Origin: Sporobacter termitidis DSM 10068
GTDB lineage: Bacteria > Bacillota > Clostridia > Oscillospirales > Oscillospiraceae
DNA length: 64,000 nucleotides
Reading direction: 5' to 3'
Assembly (NCBI RefSeq): GCF_900130065.1
Contig: NZ_FQXV01000004.1
Coordinates: forward strand, 1-64,000
Made by a program: the position numbers and the translations under genes. The notes beneath the pieces are model-generated. The model worked only from the letters and a program-made list of their open reading frames with translations. It was not told the DNA's origin and ran no database searches. Positions 7,994 through 16,169 of the stretch are shown piece after piece. Every line of letters begins with the position of its first letter. Within the stretch, counting starts at the first letter, position 1.

Positions 7994-9850
7994 TTAACAG
8001 ACAACCGCGTCAAACTTGCAGGCGTCGCTGCAGACGCCGCACTTGACGCACTTGTCGGTATTTATCGAATGGGGCTGCCGGATAACGCCGGAAATCGCGC
8101 CGGCGGGACATTTCGCGGCGCAGGCCGCGCAGCCCCGGCATTTGTCCGGGTCGATGGCGTAGATTCTCAGCGCTTTGCAGACGTGCGCCGGGCACTGCTT
8201 GTCGACGACGTGGGCAAGATATTCGTCCTTAAAGTATCTGAGCGTTGTCAAAACGGGGTTCGGCGCCGTCTGACCCAGGCCGCACATCGCCGTCTGGCCG
8301 ACGATGACGGCCAGCTCCTGCAGCTCCTCCAGGTCCTCCGGCGCGCCGCGCCCGGACGTGATTTTCAAAAGCAGCTCCAGCATGCGCTTTGTGCCGCTGC
8401 GGCACGGAACGCAGTGCCCGCAGCTCTCGTCCTGGACGAATTCCATGAAGAACCTGGCCGTGTCCACCAGACAGGTGTTCTCGTCCATGGCGATGAGGCC
8501 GCCCGAGCCCATGATCGCTCCCATGGCCGACAGGCTCTCGTAGTCCACGGAGACGTCCAGGTGCGCAACAGTCAGGCAGCCGCCGGAGGGGCCGCCTGAC
8601 TGGACAGCCTTGAAAGCCCTGCCGCCCTTCATGCCCCCGCCCATACCGAAGATGATGGTCCGGAGCGTCATGCCCATGGGTATCTCAATGATGCCGGAAT
8701 TGACGATATCGCCGGCCAGGGCGAAAACCTTTGTGCCCCGGCTTTTCCCGACCCCGTAGGAGGCAAACCACCCGGCGCCGTTTAAAATGATGGCGGGGAC
8801 GTTGGCGAGGGTCTCCACGTTGTTGATGATGGTCGGACAGCCCCAGAGCCCCGACTGGAAGGGGAAGGGGGGCTTCTGCCGCGGCTCGCCGCGCTTGCCC
8901 TCGATGGAATTGATCAGCGCGGTTTCCTCGCCGCAGACGAAAGCGCCGGCGCCGATGCGGATCTCGATATCAAAGTCAAAGCCTGCACCGAGAATGTCGC
9001 TGCCCAGGAGACCGGCCGCGCGCGCGTCGTCAAGCGCCTTGCCGAGGCGGTCCACCGCCAGCGGATATTCCGCGCGGACGTAAACGTAGCCCTTGTTCGC
9101 CCCGATGACGTAGCCGCCGATGGCCAGCGCCTCGATGACGCTGTGGGGATCGCCCTCCAGGACGCTCCTGTCCATGAACGCGCCGGGGTCGCCCTCGTCG
9201 GCGTTGCAGATGATGTATTTCTGATCCCCCGGCTGGTTCATGCCCGACTGCCACTTGACGCCCGTGGGGAAGCCGGCGCCGCCGCGGCCGCGCAGCCCGG
9301 CGTCGATGAGCTCCTGCGCCGTCCTCTCGCGGCCCAGGTCCGTGAGAACCTTGGCCAAGGCGAAATAGCCGTCGTGGGCGACGACGTCCTCCAGGGAGGA
9401 AAAGTCGACCCTGCCGCAGTTGCGCAGGGCGATTTTCACCTGCTCGGAGAAAAAGCCGATATCCTTCATGTAGGGGAGGTATTCGCCCCTGTCGGTGTCG
9501 AAATAGCAGAGCTCCTGTACGAGCTCGCCGCCCCTCAGGTGCCTGTCGGCGATGGACCATGCCTTTTCGGGGGTGAGGTCGCCGTAGAAGACGCCGTCGG
9601 GGTCCACCACCATGCACGGCCCGTGGGCGCACAGCCCGATGCAGCCGGTGACGACGAGCCGGACGTCGTTAGAAAGCCCCGCGCTGTCTACGGCCGCCCT
9701 GAGGGCTTCGGCCACCTTGTCGCAGCGCGACGAGACGCAGCCGGCGCCGCCGCAGATGTAAACGGTGAATTTATATGTAGAGGCTTGAGTACGGATGGCA
9801 TCGCGAAGGGCCGCAAGATCGCTCGGGCTTTTGATAATCGCATTGCGCAT
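7994..9850 (-). CDS. hydB: NuoF-like flavin/NADH subunit of the hydrogenase complex
   Basis: 618 aa. N-terminal thioredoxin-like 2Fe-2S domain (about 28-115; CGGAGCVSSRC, then CIGLCAHGP), NuoF core with NADH/FMN-binding signature GLRGRGGAGFPTGVKW (about 187-202) and CNADEGDPGAFMDR, SLBB region, the 4Fe-4S site ESCGHCVPCRSGTKRM (about 470), and a C-terminal two-cluster ferredoxin domain (CRGCAACAAKCPAGAI and CVKCGVCSDACKFDAV). It takes electrons from or to NADH at FMN and passes them to HydA. The C-terminal ferredoxin domain absent from respiratory NuoF is typical of bifurcating hydrogenases and related complexes. Middle gene of the operon. Start ATG 9850 follows GAGAGGAG. Confidence 0.95.
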   Translation of the reverse strand: MRNAIIKSPSDLAALRDAIRTQASTYKFTVYICGGAGCVSSRCDKVAEALRAAVDSAGLSNDVRLVVTGCIGLCAHGPCMVVDPDGVFYGDLTPEKAWSIADRHLRGGELVQELCYFDTDRGEYLPYMKDIGFFSEQVKIALRNCGRVDFSSLEDVVAHDGYFALAKVLTDLGRERTAQELIDAGLRGRGGAGFPTGVKWQSGMNQPGDQKYIICNADEGDPGAFMDRSVLEGDPHSVIEALAIGGYVIGANKGYVYVRAEYPLAVDRLGKALDDARAAGLLGSDILGAGFDFDIEIRIGAGAFVCGEETALINSIEGKRGEPRQKPPFPFQSGLWGCPTIINNVETLANVPAIILNGAGWFASYGVGKSRGTKVFALAGDIVNSGIIEIPMGMTLRTIIFGMGGGMKGGRAFKAVQSGGPSGGCLTVAHLDVSVDYESLSAMGAIMGSGGLIAMDENTCLVDTARFFMEFVQDESCGHCVPCRSGTKRMLELLLKITSGRGAPEDLEELQELAVIVGQTAMCGLGQTAPNPVLTTLRYFKDEYLAHVVDKQCPAHVCKALRIYAIDPDKCRGCAACAAKCPAGAISGVIRQPHSINTDKCVKCGVCSDACKFDAVVC

Positions 9851-9865
9851 CGTGCGTCACTCCTC

Positions 9866-10378
9866 TCACTTTCCGCCGCAGTACCACGGCTCAAGGATGC
9901 TTGGGAGATCGGCGGCCTTGACCTCGGGATATACCGTGTCGTCGATCGTCATCGCCGGCGCCAGGCCGCAGGAGCCGATGCATCGGGCAATTTCAAAGGT
10001 GAAGACGCCGTCGGCCGTTGTGCCGCCCGCCTGAATGCCGAGCTGCTTTTCCAGCGACTCGACGATGCTCACGCCGCCCCTGACATAACAGGCCGTGCCC
10101 ATACAGACGCGGATGGTGTGGCGGCCCCGCGGCGTGGTGGCAAAAAAAGAATAGAAGCTCACGACGCCCGCTACGGTGGACAGCGGCAGCCCCAGCTCCT
10201 CGGCGACGATCTGCTGGACGGTGAGCGGGAGATATCCGTACACACTCTGGACCATATGCAGGACCTGTATGAGGCTCCCTTCCTTGTCCTTGTAGCCTGA
10301 CGCGAGCTGCCGGACACGCTGCAGCAGTTCCTCCTCCGTGCCGGTGCAGCCGGAAACGTGATTTACCGTCGTTTTCAT
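9866..10378 (-). CDS. hydC: NuoE-like 2Fe-2S subunit of the hydrogenase complex
   Basis: 170 aa from the ATG at 10378, preferred over a longer frame to 10435 because GAGGGTG lies just upstream of 10378. Thioredoxin-like 2Fe-2S domain with C-x4-C (CMGTACYVRGG) and CIGSCGLAP, preceded by the helical NuoE N-terminal region (LIQVLHMVQSVYGYLP, IVAEELGLP, VAGVVSFYSFF). It carries one 2Fe-2S cluster next to the NuoF-like subunit. First gene of the operon hydC-hydB-hydA, preceded by a promoter with a Rex-type operator. Confidence 0.93.
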   Translation of the reverse strand: MKTTVNHVSGCTGTEEELLQRVRQLASGYKDKEGSLIQVLHMVQSVYGYLPLTVQQIVAEELGLPLSTVAGVVSFYSFFATTPRGRHTIRVCMGTACYVRGGVSIVESLEKQLGIQAGGTTADGVFTFEIARCIGSCGLAPAMTIDDTVYPEVKAADLPSILEPWYCGGK

Positions 10379-10467
10379 TTTTTCACCCTCTGACAATGAT
10401 TTTGCCCGCAAAGCAACAGATGAATTATTCAACACTGAATATACTAAACTGCATTTTTTGAAAAATC

Positions 10468-10495
10468 AATATATTCATGTTAAAAAATTAACTAA
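10468..10495 (-). promoter_or_regulatory. Candidate promoter of hydrogenase operon
   Basis: On the minus strand TTAGTT (-35, plus 10490-10495), 16-nt spacer and TATATT (-10, plus 10468-10473). The -35 matches consensus weakly but the -10 is good. A transcript would start near 10461, leaving a leader of about 80 nt. The spacer and -35 are overlapped by the inverted repeat described as a Rex site. Confidence 0.45.
10477..10494. promoter_or_regulatory. Rex-type operator (redox-sensing repressor site)
   Basis: ATGTTAAAAAATTAACTA fits TTGTTAA-N4-TTAACAA at 12 of 14 fixed positions, with a perfect GTTAA-N4-TTAAC core (10479-10492). It overlaps the -35 and spacer of the hydrogenase operon promoter. 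Rex senses NADH/NAD+ and commonly controls NADH-consuming fermentation genes in Clostridia, so the target is functionally apt. No rex gene is in this window. Confidence 0.6.
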
Positions 10496-10561
10496 ATTGA
10501 TGGCGAAAAAATTAAACTTGAATGAGGCCCTGGCACGGTTGTTGCGGCAATTAATCGTTAT

Positions 10562-12151
10562 CTATCGGATACGTGCACATAATGCCTCGGCGGTGCGAAT
10601 ACCGTCGACGGCGGCGGACATGATGCCCCCGGCATAGCCGGCGCCTTCGCCGCAGGGGTAGAGGCCTTTGAGCCCGGCCGCCTGATAGCCGTCCCTGTCG
10701 ATGCGGACGGGGGAGGAGCTTCTCGTCTCCACGGCCGTCAGCACGGCGTCGGGGTGCGCAAAGCCGCGGACGCTTTTGTCGAGCGCGGGCAGCGCTTCGG
10801 CCAGCGCCTGGCAGACGAAGTGCGGCAGCACATCCCAGAGATTGCACCAGCGGACGCCCGGCCTGTACGTGGGCGTGACGGTGCCGCAGGACCTGGACGG
10901 CCGCCTGGCCAGAAAATCTCCGGCAAGCTGTGCCGGCGCGCGGTAATCGCCGCCGCCGTGGGTGAACGCCGCCCGTTCCAGCGCCTCTTGAAAGCGTACA
11001 CCGGAAAGGGGAGACGCACCGAAATCATCGGGCGTGACGCTGACGAGCAGGCCGCCGTTGCAATTGACCCCGTCTCGGGCGTATTCGCTCATGCCGTTCG
11101 TCACCACCTGGCCGGTGCCGCTGGCCGAGGCGATCACGGCCCCGCCCGGGCACACGCAGAAGGTGTAGACCGCCCGGCCGCCCTTGAGGTGGACGGCGAG
11201 CTTGTAGTCGGCGGCGGGCAGCGTGCCCAGCGTGGCCGCCTGACGGTACTGGGCCAGGTCGATATCCTTCTGCAGGTGCTCGATGCGCACGCCGACGGAG
11301 AAGTTCTTTGCCGACAGCCGGACGCCGGCGAGCTCCAGCATTTCAAATGTGTCGCGCGCGCTGTTCCCCGGCGCCAGGATCAGGTGCGGGGCCTCCAGCT
11401 GATACGCTTCGCCGCCGGTCTCGACCTCCGCCGACCGGAGACTGCCGCCGTCAAAGCTTAGCCCGGCGAGCCGGTGCCCGAAGCGGATGTCGCAGCCCAG
11501 CGTCAAAAGGTGCGCGCGCAGGTTGGCCACGACGCGCCGCAGCCTGTCGGTACCGATGTGCGGCTGTGCCAGATATAAGATATCCTCCGGCGCACCGAAC
11601 TCCACGAACCGCCGCAGCACGTAGGAGATGCGCTCGTCGCCGATCCCCGTGGTCAGCTTGCCGTCCGAGAAGGTCCCCGCGCCGCCCTCGCCGAACTGGA
11701 CGTTCGAGTCCTCGTCCAGCGCGCCCGTTTGCCAGAAGCGCTCGACGTCCCGTGCGCGCTCCTCCACGGGCTTCCCGCGCTCGAGGACGACCGGCGCAAG
11801 GCCTGCTTCCGCCAGGCACAGGGCGGCAAACAGGCCGGCCGGACCCAGCCCCGCCACAACGGGCCTTGCTCCGGCGCCGAGCCCGACAAACGGGAACGCA
11901 TACGTCTCGGGCGGGGTATACGGGGCGGCAAGGCCGCTGTTCTCCTTTAGGATTTTTTCCTCAGCCGCCGCCGACAGCGCCAGCGTATAGACGAAGCGGA
12001 CGTCGTTTTTGCGCCGGGCATCCACGGAGCGTTTCAGGATTGTGAGCGCTTTGATATCGCCGGCGCTGACGCCGAGGGCGTCCGCGGCAAAAGCCGCCAG
12101 CCCGTCCGCGCCGACGGACGCCGGGATTCTCAGGTTTGAAATCTTGATCAT
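10562..12151 (-). CDS. COG2509-type FAD-dependent oxidoreductase
   Basis: 529 aa. An N-terminal region of about 90 aa (VGADGLAAFAADALGVSAGDI, then KRSVDARRK) precedes the FAD-binding GxGxxG (VVAGLGPAGLFAALCLAEAG, about 99-118), then LERGKPVEERARDVERFW and VQFGEGGAGTFSDGKLTT, hallmarks of the uncharacterised COG2509 dehydrogenase family. The C-terminal CGEGAGYAGGIMSAAVDGI closes the flavin site. Members are widespread in Clostridia but the substrate is unknown. It is single-gene, ending 184 bp before the hydrogenase start on the same strand. AAAGGAAATATGGTAA precedes ATG 12151. Confidence 0.85.
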   Translation of the reverse strand: MIKISNLRIPASVGADGLAAFAADALGVSAGDIKALTILKRSVDARRKNDVRFVYTLALSAAAEEKILKENSGLAAPYTPPETYAFPFVGLGAGARPVVAGLGPAGLFAALCLAEAGLAPVVLERGKPVEERARDVERFWQTGALDEDSNVQFGEGGAGTFSDGKLTTGIGDERISYVLRRFVEFGAPEDILYLAQPHIGTDRLRRVVANLRAHLLTLGCDIRFGHRLAGLSFDGGSLRSAEVETGGEAYQLEAPHLILAPGNSARDTFEMLELAGVRLSAKNFSVGVRIEHLQKDIDLAQYRQAATLGTLPAADYKLAVHLKGGRAVYTFCVCPGGAVIASASGTGQVVTNGMSEYARDGVNCNGGLLVSVTPDDFGASPLSGVRFQEALERAAFTHGGGDYRAPAQLAGDFLARRPSRSCGTVTPTYRPGVRWCNLWDVLPHFVCQALAEALPALDKSVRGFAHPDAVLTAVETRSSSPVRIDRDGYQAAGLKGLYPCGEGAGYAGGIMSAAVDGIRTAEALCARIR

Positions 12152-12266
12152 TTACCATATTTCCTTTCCGGAAAATTGTCCTTCCGATGGTATCATCATT
12201 TCCTTTCCCGGACAAGTACAGCCGTCGGACAGGTCGAGCATGTCTGTGAAATATATATAAATGATA

Positions 12267-12295
12267 TTGACAAACAGGAGTGAGTGTAGTATATT
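12267..12295 (+). promoter_or_regulatory. Near-consensus sigma-A promoter of the RNA gene
   Basis: TTGACA (12267-12272), 17-nt spacer, TATATT (12290-12295). The expected transcription start is about 12302. No downstream reading frame with a ribosome site is attached, which points to a non-coding transcript. Confidence 0.75.
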
Positions 12296-12301
12296 ATAGA
12301 C

Positions 12302-12606
12302 AGAAAGGGTGATTCCAATGTTCTACGCAGCCGGCCCAACAGGGCGAGCCCTTTCGGGTGGAATTTTCCGGTGAGCTTTTGAGCCCGGCAGATATTTACG
12401 GCAGAGGGGACACAATGTCCAAACGCGCAAAACGGCGGAATAATATCCGCCGGCATCCTTCGGGAGCCTGCGTGCGCGCCAGCTGCAAAGGAAATGTATG
12501 ACCAGGGTTTCGGAGGTTCCCAGGGAGAAAGGCGGACGAATTTATTGACAGATGAACAGGCGAGGTAGCCCCGCATCCGCGCAGGACGGATGCGGGGTTG
12601 TGCTTT
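12302..12606 (+). ncRNA. Structured non-coding RNA, about 300 nt, class not identified
   Basis: Between a strong promoter (12267-12295) and a 10-bp terminator hairpin (12569-12597) lies a GC-rich stretch without a credible ORF but dense in complementary segments: ATTCCA with TGGAAT (12313/12359), GCCGG with CCGGC (12330/12385, possible long-range pairing), GGACA-CAA-TGTCC (about 12408-12420), GGCGGA-N6-TCCGCC (about 12434-12451), TCC-TTCG-GGA (about 12457). This is what a stable independent RNA gene looks like. It lacks the SRP domain IV motif, the RNase P GGAAAGTCC box and the tmRNA ends. A raiA-type or other Rfam class is possible but was not verified. Confidence 0.6.
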
Positions 12607-12607
12607 G
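12569..12607 (+). terminator. Terminator of the RNA gene
   Basis: Perfect 10-bp stem CCCCGCATCC/GGATGCGGGG (12569-12578 with 12588-12597) followed by TTGTGCTTT. The T tract is interrupted. A second GCGGG/CCCGC hairpin follows at about 12607-12624. Confidence 0.6.
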
Positions 12608-12818
12608 CGGGGGGTATATCCCGCGCGGAATTTGCCGCGCTTGGGGCGGATATTGCCGGATTTTTTGCGGACTTTATCGCCAACTGCATGAACTTTGTTA
12701 AAGAATTGCCAAAACACGTTAATTTGTGCTTTTTGCTATAAATCACTGTACAAACACCGGCGCGTTGAGATATAATGTATAACTGCGGGGAATGTTAATC
12801 TAATGGGGGAAATATTAT

Positions 12819-13256
12819 ATGGTACATATCTGCGACGGTTATGAAAAAATGGATTTCACAAAGGTGACGGATATGCTGGCAAAGGCATACTGGTCCGAGG
12901 ACATCGGGCAGGATGAGGTCATGCGGGGCGCCTCCAATTCCGCGCTCGTCGTCGGGGCGTTTGTGGAGGACGAGCAGATCGGCTACGCGAGAGCCGTTTC
13001 CGACAAAACCAGGTTCGCTTACATCATGGACGTTTATGTGGACGAGCGGTACAGAAATCAGGGCATCGGGCAGAGCCTCGTCAATTATATTTTAGATCAC
13101 GAGAGCTTGAAGGACGTTTACCAGTGGCTGCTTTCAACACGGGACGCCCACGGCCTCTACGCCAACTGCGGCTTCCAGCCCCTGGCCCAGCCCCAGCGCC
13201 TGATGGCCCTCAAGCGGGAAGTGAAGAACGCGCCCAACCGCCGTCTCATTATATAA
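12819..13256 (+). CDS. GNAT family N-acetyltransferase
   Basis: 145 aa. The acetyl-CoA binding motif A is clear: IMDVYVDERYRNQGIGQSLV (about 69-88; V-x-x-x-x-R/Q-x-x-G-I-G), followed by the fourth helix/strand elements WLLSTRDAHGLYANCGFQ ending in a YxxxGF-like segment. Single-domain cytosolic enzyme transferring acetyl to an unknown amine. Resembles small clostridial GNATs of unknown substrate. TATAAT at 12771-12776 is a possible -10; GGGGGAAA precedes the ATG. Monocistronic, followed by a terminator. Confidence 0.88.
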   Translation: MVHICDGYEKMDFTKVTDMLAKAYWSEDIGQDEVMRGASNSALVVGAFVEDEQIGYARAVSDKTRFAYIMDVYVDERYRNQGIGQSLVNYILDHESLKDVYQWLLSTRDAHGLYANCGFQPLAQPQRLMALKREVKNAPNRRLII

Positions 13257-13290
13257 ACAGGGCCGCGGCGTAATCCTGAAAATATACGAG

Positions 13291-13323
13291 CGCCCCGCAT
13301 CTGCGTCAGGCAGGTGCGGGGCG
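13291..13323 (+). terminator. Terminator-like hairpin after GNAT gene
   Basis: CGCCCCGCATCTG pairs with CAGGTGCGGGGCG (one G-T pair), loop of seven. It shares the CCCCGCATC motif with the hairpin at 12569. Confidence 0.6.
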
Positions 13324-13341
13324 CGTTGTCCGTTTGCGGAG

Positions 13342-13371
13342 TTGACAACGCGGCACGCGGCACTCTATTAT
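13342..13371 (+). promoter_or_regulatory. Promoter of bacteriohemerythrin gene
   Basis: TTGACA at 13342-13347, 18-nt spacer, TATTAT at 13366-13371. Confidence 0.6.
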
Positions 13372-13438
13372 ATAAATAAAGATAAATATCCGCGATTTGT
13401 GTCGATGAATAACCGCGGCCAGAAAAAAGGTGACGTCA

Positions 13439-13834
13439 ATGGAACCGGTCAAATGGGACGAATCTATCAGCGTCGGCGTTGAGGCGCTGGACAGCGACCA
13501 CCGCCGGCTTGTCGGCATGATCAACAAGCTCGCCGAGGCGCTCGATGCCGGGGAAAGCGACAAGGTCCTCCTGAACCTGCTGAACGGGATGAAAAATTAC
13601 GCCATAGAGCATTTCAGCAGGGAGGAGTCGTACATGCTGTTCATTAAATATCCCGGCTTAAAGGCGCATAAGGAGCAGCACGCCCGCTTTGTGCGGAAGG
13701 TCATCGGCTTCGAGGCGGACTACAAAAGGGACAGGGCCCTCCTGGGGCAGACGATCATGCCGTTTCTGATGGAGTGGCTCATCGGGCATATTATGGAGTC
13801 CGATAAAAAGTACTGCGCGTACATACCGAAATAA
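13439..13834 (+). CDS. Bacteriohemerythrin
   Basis: 131 aa from ATG 13439 (AAGGTGA five nt upstream; a GTG at 13430 is also in frame). Four-helix hemerythrin with all di-iron ligands: His in DSDHRR, His and Glu in AIEHFSREE, two His in [10 protein letters not shown], His in LIGHI and Asp in ESDKKY. Binds O2 or NO reversibly in the cytosol; in anaerobes it probably buffers O2 or delivers it to detoxification. Flanked by its own promoter and a terminator, so monocistronic. Confidence 0.93.
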   Translation: MEPVKWDESISVGVEALDSDHRRLVGMINKLAEALDAGESDKVLLNLLNGMKNYAIEHFSREESYMLFIKYPGLKAHKEQHARFVRKVIGFEADYKRDRALLGQTIMPFLMEWLIGHIMESDKKYCAYIPK

Positions 13835-13841
13835 TCCGAAG

Positions 13842-13866
13842 GCAGCGGACGCGTTCCGCTGCTTTT
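13842..13866 (+). terminator. Terminator after bacteriohemerythrin
   Basis: GCAGCGGA-N5-TCCGCTGC stem followed by TTTT. Confidence 0.7.
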
Positions 13867-13967
13867 GCGTTATTGCGCGTCATTGGACGGTGTTTACAAT
13901 TTCACGTCTGTGTGATAATATTTCCATCAGATTTCATAATACGACACTATTGACAAAGGAAGATTTT

Positions 13968-15029
13968 ATGCTCGACAGGCTTGTTGAAATAGAAGAAAAG
14001 TACGTCGACCTTGAAACGCGGATGCAGGACCCGAATGTCTATTCCGACCCGGCGCTCTATGCAAGGCTTGCCCGGGAGCAGAAGGAGCTGGGCCGGGTCG
14101 TCGAGGCATACCGCCGCTACAAGAAAGCACAGAAGGATATGGAGGACGCCTGCGCCCTGATGTGCGAGCCGGAATTCAAGGAAGTGGCGCAGGAGGAGTT
14201 CGACAGGGCCCGCTGCGACATGGAGCGCATCGAGGAGGAGATCAGGATTCTCCTGCTGCCCTGCGACCCCAACGACTCCAAGAACGTCATCGTTGAGATC
14301 AGGGGCGGCGCCGGGGGGGAGGAGGCCGCGCTGTTTGCCAACAGCCTCTACCGCATGTATTCGATGTATGCCGACTCCAAGCGCTGGAAGACGGAGCTTG
14401 CCAATCTGAATGAGACGGAGCTCGGCGGCATCAAGGAGGTCAGCTTCATTATCGTCGGCGAGGGCGCGTATTCGCGCCTCAAGTACGAAAGCGGCGTTCA
14501 CCGCGTCCAGCGCGTGCCGGATACGGAGTCCTCGGGGCGCATCCACACGAGCACCGTTACCGTCGCCGTCCTGCCGGAGATGGAGGAGCTGGACTTCGAG
14601 ATCAACCCCAACGACCTGCAGATCGACACCTTCCGCTCGTCCGGCGCCGGCGGCCAGCACGTCAACAAGACCGAGTCGGCCATCCGCATCACGCACCTGC
14701 CCACGGGCACCGTCGTCGAATGTCAGGACGAGCGCAGTCAGCACAAGAACAAGGATCGCGCGATGAAGATTCTCGTCTCGCGCCTGTACGAGGAGGAGCA
14801 GCGCAAGCAGTGCGACGCCCAGGCGGCCGAGCGTAAAAGCCAAGTCGGCACCGGCGACCGCTCCGAGCGCATCCGCACCTACAATTTTCCACAGGGCCGC
14901 CTGACGGACCACCGCATCGGCCTGACCCTCTACAAGCTCGAGCAGGTCATGAACGGCGACCTCGACGAGGTCATCGACGCTCTCATCATCGCCGACCAGA
15001 CGGAAAAGCTCAAAAACCAAGCCGAATAG
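13968..15029 (+). CDS. prfA: Peptide chain release factor 1
   Basis: 353 aa from ATG 13968 (AAAGGA seven nt upstream); an in-frame extension to 13890 lacks a ribosome site. Contains the catalytic GGQ loop [14 protein letters not shown] (about 228-241) and the stop-codon-reading PxT motif as P-D-T in [10 protein letters not shown], which separates RF1 from RF2 (SPF). Domain 1 coiled region at residues 1-90 is complete. Recognises UAA and UAG on the ribosome. The glutamine methyltransferase gene prmC that often follows prfA is absent; a repeat-filled gap and a TsaC-type gene follow instead. Confidence 0.97.
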   Translation: MLDRLVEIEEKYVDLETRMQDPNVYSDPALYARLAREQKELGRVVEAYRRYKKAQKDMEDACALMCEPEFKEVAQEEFDRARCDMERIEEEIRILLLPCDPNDSKNVIVEIRGGAGGEEAALFANSLYRMYSMYADSKRWKTELANLNETELGGIKEVSFIIVGEGAYSRLKYESGVHRVQRVPDTESSGRIHTSTVTVAVLPEMEELDFEINPNDLQIDTFRSSGAGGQHVNKTESAIRITHLPTGTVVECQDERSQHKNKDRAMKILVSRLYEEEQRKQCDAQAAERKSQVGTGDRSERIRTYNFPQGRLTDHRIGLTLYKLEQVMNGDLDEVIDALIIADQTEKLKNQAE

Positions 15030-15185
15030 CCCACCCAATTTCCCCACGCGGCAGGCCGCGCGGGGGACCCCTGATGATTTAATCTGCCGGGCGGAAATGA
15101 ATTCCGCCTCGGCATAAATCTCGCTGACGCTCGATTTTACGCGCCGACTTCGGCGCGGCTCGCTGGCGCTCGCTAGGCTGCGCCC
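15026..15185 (+). repeat. Stop-codon-adjacent palindromic repeat, copy A
   Basis: Begins at the prfA stop with TAGCCCACCC, then CCCCACGCGGCAGGCCGCGC-GGGG (hairpin, 15042-15065), aatctgccgggcggaaatga with ttccgcctcggc (hairpin), ataaatctcgctgacgctcg and a GCGCC-GGCGC hairpin. The same string of modules recurs after stops at 19555, 24565 and 56249. Confidence 0.85.
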
Positions 15186-15508
15186 TATGACCCCTTTTTA
15201 TGGGGCTTCGCCCCATACCCCTTTCGAGGCTTCGCCCCGGATTCCGGGTGAGGCTCCCTTTTCAAGGGAGTTGGCGTCGCAGCGGACTGAGAATTTTCCT
15301 TATGTCGCGCCGCAGCATCTTCCGGGCTCACGTAGGGGCGATTATCAATCGCCCGTCGTCCTGCATCCCGTAGGGGACGCCGGCTTCGGCGTCCTACGCG
15401 CGGTAAGAAATTCACAAAGGACCCGTAGCCGGCGGGACGACTCGGCCTGCCGTCGATCCAAACTTCGTAAAATACACGTCCTTCCGACGCGCTGACAAGG
15501 AGAAAGCC
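15186..15508. other. Gene-free remainder of the prfA-tsaC gap
   Basis: GC-rich repeat debris: ggggcttcgccccataccccttt-type phrases, a degenerate copy of the AGGGAG...CGACTGA module (about 15260-15290), and the dispersed pieces gtaggggcgattatcaatcgccc (15333) and gtaggggacgccggcttcggcgtcctac (15371). No ORF with a ribosome site. AAGGAG at 15498-15503 belongs to the next gene. Confidence 0.6.
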
Positions 15509-16138
15509 TTGAAAACCTTACTTATCACCGACAGCGATATGGCGCCCGCCGCGGAGATCATCCGGGGCGGCGGGCTTGTGGCCGTGCCCACGGAAACGGT
15601 GTACGGCCTGGCGGCCAACGGGCTGGACGGCGCTGCCGTCCAGAGGATTTACGACGTCAAGAACAGACCGGAGACAAAGCCCATCAGCCTTCTCGTCACC
15701 GGGATGGCGGACGTGGAAAAATTCTGCGCCGATATCCCGGACGCCGCCTATGCCCTCGCCGGGCGCTTCTGGCCGGGGCCCCTCACTATGGTCCTGAAAA
15801 AGCGGGACAACGTGCCCGATATCGTCACGGCGGGCGGGGCCACTGTCGGCGTTCGCTGTCCCGACCATCAAAAGACTCTTGAGCTCATCAGGCTTGCCGG
15901 CGTGCCGCTGGCCGCGCCGTCGGCCAATCTCTCCGGCGCGCCAAGCCCCAAAAACGTGGACGACGTCCTGAAGGTTTTTAACGGCAAAATCGCTTGTGCC
16001 GTCGACGGCGGACAGTGCACCGTCGGGATCGAGTCCACCATCGTCGACCTGGCCGACGGCCCGCCGAAGATCCTGCGGCAGGGCGGTCTTGCGCGCGCGG
16101 CGATCGAAGCTGCGCTGAGCGCCCGCCCGGAAGGCTGA
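15509..16138 (+). CDS. ywlC: L-threonylcarbamoyladenylate synthase (TsaC/YwlC, Sua5-YciO-YrdC fold)
   Basis: 209 aa, TTG start at 15509 with AAGGAG seven nt upstream. YrdC-fold motifs: PTETVYGLAAN (about 32-42), KNRPETKPISLLV with the KxR...K-P substrate-binding residues (about 54-66), FWPGPLTMVL, GVRCPDH, PSANLSGAPSP and VGIESTIVDL. Makes threonylcarbamoyl-AMP from Thr, bicarbonate and ATP for t6A37 in ANN-decoding tRNAs. Short TsaC-type without the extra Sua5 C-terminal domain. coaE follows after 31 bp, probably co-transcribed. Confidence 0.93.
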   Translation: MKTLLITDSDMAPAAEIIRGGGLVAVPTETVYGLAANGLDGAAVQRIYDVKNRPETKPISLLVTGMADVEKFCADIPDAAYALAGRFWPGPLTMVLKKRDNVPDIVTAGGATVGVRCPDHQKTLELIRLAGVPLAAPSANLSGAPSPKNVDDVLKVFNGKIACAVDGGQCTVGIESTIVDLADGPPKILRQGGLARAAIEAALSARPEG

Positions 16139-16169
16139 GGCGCCGCCGCTATTATATTGTGGAGGCATT

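Noticed and set aside
6075-7997. 640-aa ORF on the plus strand opposite hydA
   Set aside because: Shadow of a high-GC gene: the minus strand encodes an unmistakable [FeFe] hydrogenase with all motifs, and the opposite frame has no ribosome site and no recognisable domain.
12302-12606. Firm assignment of the RNA to raiA or another named class
   Set aside because: I could not confirm conserved motifs from memory and the neighbouring genes are not the usual ones; left as an unassigned RNA.
12196-12746. ORFs of 116-173 aa on the minus strand across the RNA gene
   Set aside because: No ribosome site, low-complexity composition, and they overlap the promoter, structured region and terminator that better explain the sequence.
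15333-15400. Small protein genes in the gtaggggcga repeats
   Set aside because: Short frames across dispersed palindromes with no start signals; repeats explain them.
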